Of a stretch of 64,000 nucleotides of DNA, positions 21,670 to 36,604 are shown piece after piece. The translations under genes and the position numbers were made by a program. The notes beneath the pieces are model-generated. The model worked only from the letters and a program-made list of their open reading frames with translations. It had not been told where the DNA came from and ran no database searches. The DNA is from Nematostella vectensis (lineage: Eukaryota; Cnidaria; Anthozoa; Actiniaria; Edwardsiidae): the NCBI RefSeq assembly GCF_932526225.1, contig NC_064038.1, positions 13,143,070-13,207,069 on the forward strand, in the 5' to 3' direction. Position 1 is the stretch's first letter. The number at the start of each line of letters is the position of its first letter.

Positions 21670-22429
21670 TTGTTTGTCCAAATCAGAGAGGTTCTCGAAG
21701 ACCACCTTGTGAGCGAGAAGATTACCAGGCCAGGAGACGACTATCGTTTGAGTATTGAACAACTTCGAGAGAAGTACAAATGGTTTAAGAAAAAGTGGAA
21801 GGAACTGAACCTCAAAATCAAGAATGGCAGTGGTTTGGCTGCCAAAGATGCTGAAGCTCCTCAATGGTTTGATTGGCTAGATCCAATTTTTACAGAAAGT
21901 ATGGACGGAATGTCCATACTTCCGCTCCAAGGCTAGTGATCTTTTGAGCGAGGAGGAAAGTATTTCAGGAAAAGAGAGGGAGAATGAGAAGGAAGGAGAA
22001 TTGGGGTTGACGAAAGCGAGGAAGACAGCTCACCAAACAAGCCTAAAATCAAGAGGTTAGAAAAAGCCATCAAGCGAAGTCAGATAAAGGAACAAAGGTT
22101 GAAGCTAAAAAGAGGTATGCAAGCCTAAAAGCCAAACTCAGGCACTCATGGAAATGGTCAAGACTATACAAGACCTTTCGGACAAACAAGAAAATTGTAG
22201 TGATGAAAGGATGAAAACGCTTTTAGAAGCTGAAAGAAAACGGGATCAAATGATGTTGATGTATCAACGAGAACAAGCAGAGGCCAATCGCAAGCATGAG
22301 ATGCTATTGGCACAGATGTTAATGCAATCTAATAAAAATCCTATGCCCCCTACACCACCCCTGCCAGTACCCGAGTGGTCACTACCCAGCGCCTTCAGCT
22401 TCAACTTCCACAGATTTCTTTGGAAATGA
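21670..22429 (+). pseudogene. Myb/SANT-like DNA-binding protein remnant (Harbinger-type partner?)
   Basis: The first part encodes LSIEQLREKYKWFKKKWKEL..GSG..APQWFDWLDPIF, the pattern of a Myb/SANT-like (trihelix) domain. A stop and frame change follow near 21935. A second segment from 22148 encodes a charged coiled coil (QREQAEANRKHEMLLAQ) ending in a Pro-rich stretch. PIF/Harbinger elements carry such a DNA-binding protein beside a transposase, and a transposase-like fragment lies downstream in convergent orientation. The copy is broken and probably inactive. Confidence 0.5.
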
Positions 22430-22599
22430 AGGGGACTGGCAACGATCTGATGATGACTCAAAACACTGCCTATCTCATACTAAGCTTTGAATACAGCACT
22501 CCTTCGCTGAGGAAAGTTGTTTGTTGTTGTCGTTAAATTAAATTACTTGTTTTTACAGAGACAAATGCTTCTCTGGCATTTATTGACCAAAGTAAGGGA

Positions 22600-22840
22600 A
22601 TGTTCATTAATTACACCGAGGGGGAGGGGGGAAGATTTTTACTCAAGACATCTTAAAATTTCAGAGCCCCCTTCCATTGTAAACATTTTTACCGGTGTCC
22701 CCCCCCCTTATAGAACCCCAAATTTTTTTTCTTTTTCCCTTAGAGGACCTTTTTATTGGAGCCCCCCCCCCCCATTTTGGTGGTTAACCATTTTCGGAGC
22801 CCCGCCCCCCAATATCTTTCCTCCCCCTTTGACATTTAGG
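22600..22840. repeat. Low-complexity G- and C-tract region
   Basis: Polypurine (GAGGGGGAGGGGGG) then several CCCCCCCC runs separated by T-rich stretches. No gene is visible. Confidence 0.5.
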
Positions 22841-23097
22841 TGACGTTGGCTCTTTAAATCTCGTTGTTTCTTTTGTAATGTCATCTCTGACCGCATCTAG
22901 AATCATGTGAAATGTGTCCCGATTGACACGCAATCGTTTCTTGAATGTTTTTCAGTCCAATGTCTATATCCAGTTTCCCACCACAACTTTTGCCTTTCTT
23001 CATCAGGACGCTTTGGGTTTCTCTGTTGTAGAAGAAATAAGCAAGCGGCTGCCATAGCTAAAGCTGGTGTGGTACGCGAATCTGACTCTTCGAGCAC
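22840..23097 (-). pseudogene. Harbinger-like transposase N-terminal fragment
   Basis: Encodes RPDEERQKLWWETGYRHW, resembling the R-x-WW-x(n) start of PIF/Harbinger nucleases. After a frame change near 22930 comes RDTFHMILDAVRDDITKE, resembling the following helical region. The catalytic DDE part is absent. Paired with the Myb-like remnant at 21670-22429. Confidence 0.45.
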
Positions 23098-23978
23098 AGC
23101 AAGGTTTCTAGCAAGACTTCTCTTTAAAAGATCAAATGAATTTGTGGCTGACCTGCGTTTTTTGTGACGAGAGCATAAATGTAGGTAACATGGTTAAAAC
23201 TTGCAGAGGCAAAACGAACTGTCGAGGAAGAGTGTCCGCGCCTTCTGCTATGTAACCACGCACACTCATACCAGTTCCCTGCCATCAAAATCTTTGCAGT
23301 CTTTACACATCCAAATGTGAATTCTTTCTCTGTAATTGGACGAGTTTCACGTCCCGAATTCGCGGTTAGACGAGAACCTCGTCTGACAAGAAATCGTCCC
23401 AGACAGGAAACTCGTCTCTAGTGTGAAAACGGCTATTCTATTCTCTTTCGCTACGCACATGCGAAAAGAAAATATTTCTAGTTTATATAATAAATACAAC
23501 AACACCCATACCAACAAGAAATTCTAAACAAATTTGGAATTTATTAGATTTGGTTAATAAAGCATCTAACTTTGCTTTGAAAATGCGTCAGATGATTTGT
23601 TTTGAAAACGAAACAATGACAAACGTGTGGCTTGATAGCGGAGCCAGCGCGGAGCTCCATAGGTATAGAAATATGGTAAGCTATGCGACTTGGTTTTGTG
23701 GTCATCGCGCGGTTACCCTGTGGTGTCACAAATCAGTCAGCCAGTAATCCAGCCGCGCAACTCTCAGGCCCCTCTCGGTCTTACTCTTTTATGAGTTTTT
23801 AGTTCAAAACTCGTATGTTCACAGAAAAAAAAGGCAGTATTTAATGAGAAAGTATGCGGATTTAAGTGGAATGAAGTCTTTTAGGAACCGTTTTGTCTGA
23901 AGTACGAGTCGATAGTAAAATCTACCCGAGTGTTCGTGAATCCCGCCCGTCGCAACAGCTAAAGAGAGGACTATAGAG

Positions 23979-27860
<3,882 letters not shown>

Positions 27861-27899
27861 AAATTGGGTGTTTCAGGAAAATAAGAAGTTTTGACTAAA

Positions 27900-29170
27900 A
27901 TTACTTTCTTATTATATACTTTGTTATTACTTATTTAAAACTAAAATATAAATAAGATTTTATAAAGTCTGTCAAACTGGTTCATTTACTTTTCAATTAG
28001 TTGTTTTTTATTCATTTAACGTTTGAATACTTTTATACATTTAGTTTAACTTTATTTTGTACTTATGTACGTACTTTTGCAATTTTCAGCAATTAGCGCG
28101 CAGATGAATAACAGAAAGTACAAATAAGTAATATGTAAATGTACAAGACCTATACTTTGCACAGTGAAAACACAGTGAGTACTTGAAGAGATCAAAGCAG
28201 TCCCGCGGGAACACACAACGCACTTTCAAAAAGAACAATGCCGTAGGAACGCAATCAAATATGCAAATATGGCTAAGTTGAAGTATACGGGTGACTGACC
28301 ACTAGAGCGGTGAATTAATTAAGTTTAGTAAAAAGGCTGAATGAAAATAAAATTACACAGAAAATCAATCAGAAATGGCAACGAGAAAGAATTAATCAAA
28401 AGAGTGTAGCCTCACAAGCATAGACTTTATCAAACAGGCTGCCCAGGCAGCTCACAAAGCGTTGTTGATCACCAGAGCGTACAAACAAGTCAAGAAGTAT
28501 TTGGCGGGAAAATTAAATAGACGGGTATTAAAAAAAAACTGACAAACTTAGGTAAAGCAATCAATTATGAGCGCACGTAAAAGCACAGTAACGACTAGGA
28601 GTATAAATAAATAAGAGCATCAAGAGCAAGAATGGTTGTGGTTTACCAGGAGTTCCATATAGCTGTAGAAAATGTCGTCTGAGGCTTTGGTCTCTACAGT
28701 CCCTTCAAAATCGTGTAAAAAATGCTTTCCAAATCAGTTACGTTAGTCGTAGCCACGACTTGGTCCAAAAAACGATGTCCTCCCGCTTAATAAAATATGA
28801 TAGAGGAGGACTATGGAGGATCTACACTACCATTGTATATTCATTCACGTCTATATTTATGTAAGGAGATCCTGAGATCCTTTCAATTTTGCGCTCTCGA
28901 TAACAAAAAAGCTACTATATATTTTTAGGCACTGCCTAAAAGCGGAGCCCCAAAACTCGAATCGGGTATGAAAAATGAGTTATCAATAAAAAGGTTAAAT
29001 GTCCCCAAAGGCCTGAAATGGACATAAAGAATAAGATAATCTGCACATTTATCTCTCTTACATTAGTCACTGGAAACAGTAGTCATATAAATAGAGAAAT
29101 TAACTTATCTCGAGTTGGTTAGAGAAGAACAGCTACATTATTCACAGGCTCTTACCCAGGTGGAGCCTTT
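27900..29170. other. Intergenic sequence, no feature recognised
   Basis: AT-rich with no long ORF and no obvious inverted ends. The right part may be the decayed upstream portion of the tyrosine-recombinase element at 29173. Confidence 0.4.
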
Positions 29171-29172
29171 GT

Positions 29173-29484
29173 TTGTGTGATTTCGTAAATGTTCCTGTGA
29201 GAAAAGGCTTTTTGTTTAAACCCAACGACCCGTCTGGTCACGTCCTCAAGTCCCCTTTCGACTCCTCGGCGGCGCAGTCGAGGCTTTCCTATTATGTAGA
29301 ACAACTCCCTGAAGTTTTTCACGTTAGGCGTCCTACCCTACATGGCCTGAGGAGTGGCTGTGCAATTTCGTTAGCACTCGCCGGTGCTGATTTGAGCTCG
29401 ATCATGGACCATGTTGGCTGGAAAACGTCTTCTACAGCCCAACACTACATTAATCTTCATCAGGTTATGGACCCGATGCAATAA
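29173..29484 (+). pseudogene. Tyrosine recombinase catalytic fragment (Crypton/DIRS-like)
   Basis: The 103-residue ORF contains TLHGLRSGCAISLALAGA, matching the H-x-x-R box. It continues with IMDHVGWKTSSTAQHYI, matching the [HK]-x-G-[HW] region and the nucleophilic Tyr context. These are the C-terminal motifs of tyrosine recombinases, as in Crypton transposons and DIRS/Ngaro retroelements. The first catalytic Arg, expected about 100 residues earlier, is absent, so this is a fragment. Confidence 0.65.
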
Positions 29485-29779
29485 GCGACACTGTAGCTAG
29501 GATACCGCCAGATCTGGGAAGCGAGTACAGGAAGCAAAATGCTTTGTTAGGGTTTTCAAAAGCCTTTGAATGAATAAAGTACCCGTCTTCTTGTGTGATA
29601 ATCAATTGTTGTTAACTTGATGAGGCTGGGAATAGGTTTGGGTGATTGTTGGGTTTTATATACAAGGTTGAAAAGATAAGGTTGGGAGTTAAGATTTGTT
29701 TCCTCTCGGAATAAGGTTGGGAAGGGGGGGGGGTGTTCTATTTATTTGCTCACTAAGCGTTTCTAGTGCTGGAGAGTTG

Positions 29780-32700
29780 CGAAGAAGGGGTGACTCTCCA
29801 TAACAGGAAGGATAATGTACTATTCAAACCTTATTGAATACTCATTACGTCACTAGTATTATTTAACCCTATTCAGACCGGGGGGGGGGGGGGGGGCTTT
29901 TGAGGCCCCCAGCACCTTTGATCTGTAATAATTTTTGAACTAGTAGGGCTAGAGCATTGAAATTTGATGGATTTTCCTAAAATTTACCTGGGATCAGTTG
30001 GGTGTAAACAAAATTTTGATATGTGTACCCTGGTAACCATAGCAACCAAGTTTTGAGACATAGATTTAATTAAAATTAGTCAAAACGCTTTAAGTCGTCA
30101 AGATGAACTATTAATACGACGTCCTCAACGTAAATCAATTTTATATAAACGTTTCATGCCAAATTTTGAGGAAACAAAAAAATTTACATCTCTATTTTAG
30201 GGGGGAGGGGTGGTGTTTTTCTGGTCAATTTTTGACTTTCTCGAAATAGTGCTTGTAGAAATAGCAAAATAAACATGCATATCCAACTGAAATCTTTAAT
30301 AAAACTTGAAAAGATTAAATATTGTCAAAAATCTTCAGATTTTACCACCCAGTTTTTATTGATTAAAATAAATAAATTTCATTAAATCCAAGATGGCGGA
30401 TTCAAAATGGCGGATCCAAGATGGCTGATGCTGATGTCACATAATTAGCTAAAAACGCTGTTTTTTTCTAACTAACATCTAAATTTGGCAAAACCTTTTA
30501 TATTACACTATTTCAAATAAAAAGTAAAAAAAAAACATTTTTGGGAAAGATATTAAAATTATTACTTTAACCCTTTCACTCCTGGGTACTTTTGAGCATT
30601 GTAAGAAAAACAGACTGAAAACAGAAACCTCCCCCACTCCTATTTCAAGTCCAACACTACCAATTATGCACTGCGGTGCCTTTTCTTTCTAGCGACGGCA
30701 CTGCTACAGCCTGTTGCTTACAACAGTTTTGCTTGTAATTTGCTTAAAAATTACAGCTTTTTCACATCTGGAGAGTGCCTTAGGACATCATGAAGTCTTT
30801 TTGGGCATAATTAATGCTGTGCTTATGGATGTTTGCACGCTGAGGTTGATTCAATCCGATAATTCCTTGTCTGGGCTTCACCAAGTGAGAAAGGAATTTT
30901 CTGGTGAATGGCCTCATATTCTCCAATGTGGGCCATCTTTGCTACCCAACCTTATTCAAAAATTGTTTTCAGGCTTATTCTCGGTTCTTTGGACCTGGAA
31001 ATGTTTTGTTTGGCTTCGGGGCAAAGAAACTTATAAAAAAACTGTTATGGTTCTGGGGGAGGAGATTGCCCGCCTGTCTGTCAAGGTGTTTCCAAGACTC
31101 CCATGATGCAGTGCAGGCATGCAAAATAGGCTAAACATGGTGACTCGCTTCTAATGGAGGTTATAGCACTGACTATTGTGACTGATTGCTGTAAAATGGG
31201 ACCTGACGGAGCGCAATAAAGGTATCTATTGAGGACTTGATCTGTTTGCTTGTCTCTATTTGTAGTTGGGAATTTTGTGTCTTTTTTGGTAAGAAATGTT
31301 TCTAAGTTTAAGCATTTGTTTACGAATTGGTCAGAAATTAAGGTTGATATTTTGACAAAAGAGTCAATTCAATTTGCAATTACATTGCTTGGATGCGCTT
31401 TTGAAGGTCGTGTATGCCTTGGATGAACCTATGAGTATCCGGGTCTGGTGATGTTTAGTTTGCATTTTTGACGTTTTGGAATTAGGCCTATATTTTACAG
31501 GCGTCTCAGGGCGTTATGGCAATGAAAGACTTAAGGTAATTCCCTTGAGCTGCACTGCTCACCCCTTCTGCGCATAGTGGCGCGCGCTGTTTGTTCGAAT
31601 TTTCCGGTATTAAGTGCGCGCGCGCCGCAGTTGTACAAGAAAACACAGCAAAAGGCGCGCGTTTTTTTTACTTAAAATCGCTTTGGCAGAAAAACGAAGT
31701 CGGTTACCCCTATTTTTTATTTGCCCAAATAGTTAAATATATACGGAAAAATAATATACTGAAAGAAGAAGAAGAAGAAGTTGGGTTGCAGAAGTTTTGT
31801 TATTTCTCTTAAAAGCCGTAAAAATACTTCAAAATGGCGCTTTTTACCGTATGGATAGTGGCGAAAACAATGTCTTTTAGTGCGATCTCATAAAATGTTG
31901 TTTTGAACATTAGCTACTACGGGTTATTGTTTAGCAGATCGGATTTTGGCAGCTCGACAAACAGAACTTAATTTTGTAAAGACTTTAGGCACTCTTTTTG
32001 AAAACTAATAGTTGGGATTTTTCCTTGCGCGATCAGTAAAAACGCGTCAACTCTACGCCCCTCTATTGTGAAAACGAGGTCGGTACCCCCATTTTTTTAT
32101 TACATTTTTTGAAAGCCCTTAACTTCAATATTGTTTATGCCAAGTTTTAAAAAAATTCTGGGTTGTAGAACTATTTCAAGGGAATTACCATAATTAAGAG
32201 TCCAGTTGCAAACTTATGCTATATTAAAGGTACCATGCCAATTAATGACGTCGTAGGTGTCATATATCGTTGTCACAGAAACAGTGTCACTAAACATATA
32301 TGTCTACTGCAAGATAAAAAGATTATCGAAAAAAGACATACAGAAATACGCATCTAAAAAAAAGAAATATTGCCCGTTTCTGCTTACTTAAGTGACGTCA
32401 TCGTGACGTCACAAAGACAATTTCTTTATAGAATATCGGTCTCTTTTTGAATACGAACTGATTATGATAACTTATTTGGATTTTGGATGTTCTATGCAAA
32501 GGTTTCGAAAGATAGGCTATTTATAACCATATGTCCTTAAATGGCATCATAATGACGTCATATTGTGTTGCTATGGCAACACAGTACATCATTTTGTTCC
32601 TCTTTGTCAAATGATGATTCTCTGAAAATTTGGTAATAATAGCTCCAATGGTTCAAAAGTTACGGATGGGAGGTCGAAAGAGCCCCCCACCCCCACCCCC

Positions 32701-32830
32701 TCCCTCCCTTTTTTGTTTCCTCTTGGCGTCTTTATTTCTCTTGAGATTGCTCATCAGGGGTGACTCTCCATAACTTAATTAATGCGAATAAGGAAGCAGG
32801 AAGGATAATGTACAATTCTGAGTTCCAAAA
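29780..32830. repeat. Direct repeats flanking a 3-kb segment
   Basis: GGGGTGACTCTCCATAAC followed by AGGAAGGATAATGTAC occurs at about 29788-29830, and again at about 32756-32815 with a 23-nt insertion between the two halves. The interval contains G runs, a weakly supported ORF at 30714-31106 and a MITE at 31535. Confidence 0.5.
31535..32189. mobile_element. MITE with GGTAATTCCCTTGA inverted ends
   Basis: The left end GGTAATTCCCTTGA is perfectly inverted at the right end (TCAAGGGAATTACC), giving a 14-bp terminal inverted repeat over a 655-bp element. The 73-codon ORF inside has no recognisable function. Confidence 0.7.
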
Positions 32831-32839
32831 TGCTGTGAG

Positions 32840-32904
32840 CTGCTGTGCTGTGATTGGGCCTTTTTTAGAGGTGTGAAAAAAGGCCCAATCACAGCAAAGC
32901 AGTG
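32840..32904. repeat. Short perfect-arm hairpin
   Basis: GCTGTGATTGGGCCTTTTTT and AAAAAAGGCCCAATCACAGC are perfect reverse complements separated by about 10 nt. It may be the remnant of a MITE or a small-RNA-like hairpin. Confidence 0.7.
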
Positions 32905-32948
32905 TTTAGTTGTAAATCCTAATCAACAACGCTCGCGTCGCTGACAAA

Positions 32949-33323
32949 ATGCTTTGCCTGTATAATGGATCATGTTATTTTGTTTTCTACGATAAGAGAA
33001 ACTCTGAAGCCAGAACAACTGCTTGGGATACAGTCGTGTTTAGTGGGAAAGATGTTTTAGTCTTCGGTAAAAGCCTGATATATCCAATCTTGCCACTTCT
33101 TTTCAAAGAAGCCCGCAAAATTGGCGACTCAAATCTTCCCAAGAACCCTGTCGTTTGCCCGCTGAAGTCGATCGTCCAACTGCAAGCAAAAAAGAAGCTC
33201 CAAGAGCTTGGAGATCAGATCTATATTGAGACGAATTCTTTCTTGACTTTAAGTAAACTTACGAATGAAAATTCTTACGCTAGATCTTCGAGCATGATAG
33301 CTATGACTATGAGGCTCCGCTAA
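32949..33323 (+). other. Unrecognised 124-codon ORF
   Basis: Open from ATG to TAA with mixed composition (e.g. AWDTVVFSGKDVLVFGKSL, CPLKSIVQLQAKKKLQEL). No domain is recognised and no splice partners were found. It could be a decayed transposon ORF. Confidence 0.25.
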
Positions 33324-33344
33324 AATATTGACATCCAATCACGC

Positions 33345-33890
33345 CATACATCGAAAGTTGCGTTCGGGAAAACCTTTCACTGCACTAGAAAGTCTCGCAG
33401 TTTTTCCTTACGCGAAAAGCCTAATTTTCAGTTAAAAGAAAATAGAAAAAAAAAAACGAGCAGCTACATGCTCCTGAAAAAGAAATCGCGACCAACAGGG
33501 AAATATATTATTTATGTGTTCTTTGGAGCCAGGCGGAGCTAATCATTTGGTGATAACATCTTTTCATTGCATTTCAAAGAGTTCCAGTAAGTCATGTTAG
33601 TTAGGTTAATCTTTCCACAATTGAAGGCACGTGCACCAAATATATGAAAACAATGGCCTAACGCGAGCCTAAAACATATAAATAGTCGTTTCTACGCAGA
33701 CCAAACGAACAGTGCAAAATGTGTAGGAGTTCTTTCTCTAGAGGAATGTGAGAAATGCCGCCGTCTGTCTAGTCTTTTTCATCCTTTTAATATTGATTGT
33801 TTTGACTCCACCTTCACTCATTCATGTACCGCGCTGACCCGACGATATATTATAGAGCGTATCTGGAAGTTAAAACGGTGCAGTAAGAAG
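33345..33890. repeat. Dispersed direct repeat, copy 2 (partner 16885-17470)
   Basis: Same order of landmarks as copy 1, with several short insertions and deletions. It is located between the 124-codon ORF and the DEG/ENaC gene. Confidence 0.7.
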
Positions 33891-35128
33891 AGGTTAGCGG
33901 TTAGGGGATGACATAAGAGGCTTTTCACAGCACCCTTCTGGAAAAACAAAACAAAAAACATATTCTTAGCAGAGAACTCGTTATTTAAAAAATACAAGTA
34001 TCTAGCTGATTGATAGTTAAATATTATATTAATTTTATCGTTCTCTTACTTATTATTCTTATCAGGACACACTATATTGATGGCGACATGAAGTTTTAAC
34101 CCGCGAAACAAGCCATGTACCGCTGTCATTGTGATAGCGCAGGCACTTATCGCCAACCCGCTAGAACTAAATTATGTCCTACGCCTAATTTAACACGGCG
34201 TCTAAAACCACCGCTATATTTACGTCGACTAAAATTCGAATTTTATACGGCACGACGTCAATGCGGCCTTTAAACTAGGCTTAATAGACCATTTATTCGC
34301 GCAGCAAAATCATAATGCAGGATTTGTGATAGACCTCTAGTTGGTGAATTCTTTAAGGAATTAATAACTACCGTAAATGATCTAATAAACGCCCGGGGCG
34401 GTTATTAAATTATAATAGTCCGAGGGGGGTCGTTCGTTTTTAGAGAGGGACGTTTTTTACAAACTACATATAACAATATGACCAACCCAAGTGCAGTGGG
34501 GTTCTAGTCTCAGTCAGGATCACGTTAAATTATAGCCTGCGTAGCAAGCGTTTCTTGTCATTAAGCAAGTCTCAGCCGGTAGAAACCAAAATCAGATTAA
34601 TTAAATTTGATTTAATCGAAATTTAATAAACTCCCGTACTTAGAGCACGCAAAAAGAGTTTCATTCCTTGTCTCTTTTTGCTAGGTTCGTCGTGACACGG
34701 AAGCCATTTCCAGTCGAGACGAACGACCAATAAGAGAGCGCCAGGAAGCAAAGGACGTCGATAAAGCAGACAAAGCACACTATTCGTGTTTGCTTTAAGC
34801 TGAAGTATTTATAAGTGTCACTGTGAGTTTAAAATAGACACAGCGCAGATTTCGAGATTGATCACAAATTTATTTGTCAAAACATTCCTTTTGAATTTGA
34901 TTTTCAAGAAAATTGAAGGTTATCTGGTTGATTATAGGGTGAGTGGAAGAGGAGCTCTTCTAAATGTTTTAAAATGCGCTGTTTGGCTGAGACAGCGTTC
35001 AAAATCTTTGTACAAGATATTTGGTGTCCGTTTATGAAAATTTATCATTACATCGGGTTGGAGTTTCTCATAAATTGCCTTTTAAATGTCCATAGCTATT
35101 CTCGGTTGCTTGTGGATTTTTCTATGGT
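33890..35128. other. Intergenic, 3' of the DEG/ENaC gene
   Basis: No gene recognised. Contains a motif rich in AATAAACGCCCGGGGCGG (about 34395) that looks like part of a repeat family. Confidence 0.35.
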
Positions 35129-35133
35129 TTATT
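35128..35133 (-). promoter_or_regulatory. AATAAA overlapping the DEG/ENaC stop codon
   Basis: The last sense codon CAA, the stop TAA and the next base together spell AATAAA on the minus strand. If used for polyadenylation the 3'UTR would be very short; a distal signal is also possible. Confidence 0.35.
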
Positions 35134-36604
35134 GCATGTTCAAGTCCTGCACTTGTGTTTTGGTCTTCCCGCTCATTTTGCTTGCGAGATACCACGCCAG
35201 GTCCACCAGAAGCTTGAGAAACTCTGCGCACGTGATCACCGACACTCCAATCCAAAGACCGAGTTGGCCCCCTACGTCGCCCAAAAGGTTCTCGACCTTG
35301 AAACCAAAACAGGAGACAGGTACGATTTTTGAACAAAGTAATCAAGCAAACAAAGAAACAAACACACAAACAAACAAACAAACGGTCCAAACAAACAAAC
35401 GAACGAACCAGCCAGCCAGCCAGCCAACGAACAAACACACAAACCAACAAACAGGAAAACAAGCTATCAGCAATCTCAGAATAAAGCAAGGCCTGCAATC
35501 ACAGTACAGGTGAATCTATATTTAGCTGCGCTTCATTAATCGGTCGATATTACAGGGGTGGTAATAGTTAGTTTCGTGATCCGTGAACGGTCTTTTTTGT
35601 TTATCGTGAATCGTGAAAAGGACAAATTGAAAACCGTGACCTACTACCTTCGCCGTGATTCGTGAATGGCGAAATTAAAAAAAATCACGAATCGTGATTT
35701 CCAGGTAAAGATTGATCCTTGTGTGACCTTCAAACCCGCTTGGTCAATCTCTTGGAGTTCAATAATAGTTTTTTTGGAGATCGGGGAGTGGAAAAACTTA
35801 ATCTCTTCTAAATATGGGCATCAATACCCATATAAGGCAATACAAAGGAAGGACACCATTCATGGGGAATATGTTTAATATGGGACCTCCCCCCTTACCG
35901 CCCCTGACTTTAGTAAATGATCGTTGAAGTGAGGCTCCCAATATGTTCTTTCTCATATTTATATTGTGAACCTGACCCCTATTTAGCGATCGAGGCAAAT
36001 ATGTAAACAAATTAGTCAGAGTTCAAGTAAACAAGCAAATAAATAAACACATCTGACTACCACGCCAATAACAAACTTGTTTGTACTTAACTAACCGGAT
36101 AGGAGAGCGAGTATGTAATCGTCTCTCTGTTGAGCTCTTCGTAATAAAGTTTTACTCGAAGGAAATTCTTCCTGAAAGAAGAGGATCATAACAAAGGAAA
36201 GTTATGTAGAGGTCAGAGGTAACTTGACGTAGAATTGTCAGTGGCGGCGGAGTAGTGCCAAAAGTATGGGGGAGAGGCAGAGAAATGGTCAAAGGTGGGT
36301 GTGATTTCAAGGGGAGAGGGTAACTGGGTTTGTCATAGAGTACCGCTAGATTAAACAGTTGGTGAAGAAATGTATAACATTTTACATGTAACGCTTGTTA
36401 CATTTAGGTAGAATGTAAAAACCGCGCTTTCAAATAAAAAAACAACAACATCCGCTCAGAAAAAATGGGGCGGGGTGTGGGGGGGGGCATGCGCCCCCCT
36501 TCTCGTACCCCGCCCATTCCGCCGCCTGGATGTAAACTGTACCTTAGAATGCTTGCATCGTTCATTTTGTTTGCAAAGCCGCGATCGGATTTTCTGACGA
36601 GTCT
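35129..36604 (-). CDS. DEG/ENaC exons 9-11: pre-TM2, TM2 and C-terminus
   Basis: Exon 9 (36543-36604): RLVRKSDRGFANKMNDASIL. Exon 10 (36096-36171): KNFLRVKLYYEELNRETIT. Exon 11 (35129-35296): VENLLGDVGGQLGLWIGVSV then ITCAEFLKLLVDLAWYL and a short basic tail ending LNMQ. G-V-S is the selectivity-filter position. The exon 10 donor is GTTAGT, a variant of the consensus. Confidence 0.92.

Larger units (their letters stand above)
18484..23428. mobile_element. Composite DNA transposon with related inverted ends
   Basis: The left end TTTCACACTAAAGAAGAG..TTGTCTGAGACGAG is matched in inverse orientation by the right end at about 23337-23428, where ..CGTCTCTAGTGTGAAA reads inward as TTTCACACTAGAGACGAG. 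Further GACGAG/CTCGTC-rich motifs continue inward on both sides. It encloses a Myb/SANT-like fragment (+), a Harbinger-like transposase fragment (-) and an inserted LINE. A target duplication could not be defined. Confidence 0.6.

Noticed and set aside
30714-31106. 130-codon ORF with hydrophobic stretches
   Set aside because: No domain recognised; the nucleotide sequence resembles part of 51060-51100, so it is probably repeat-derived.
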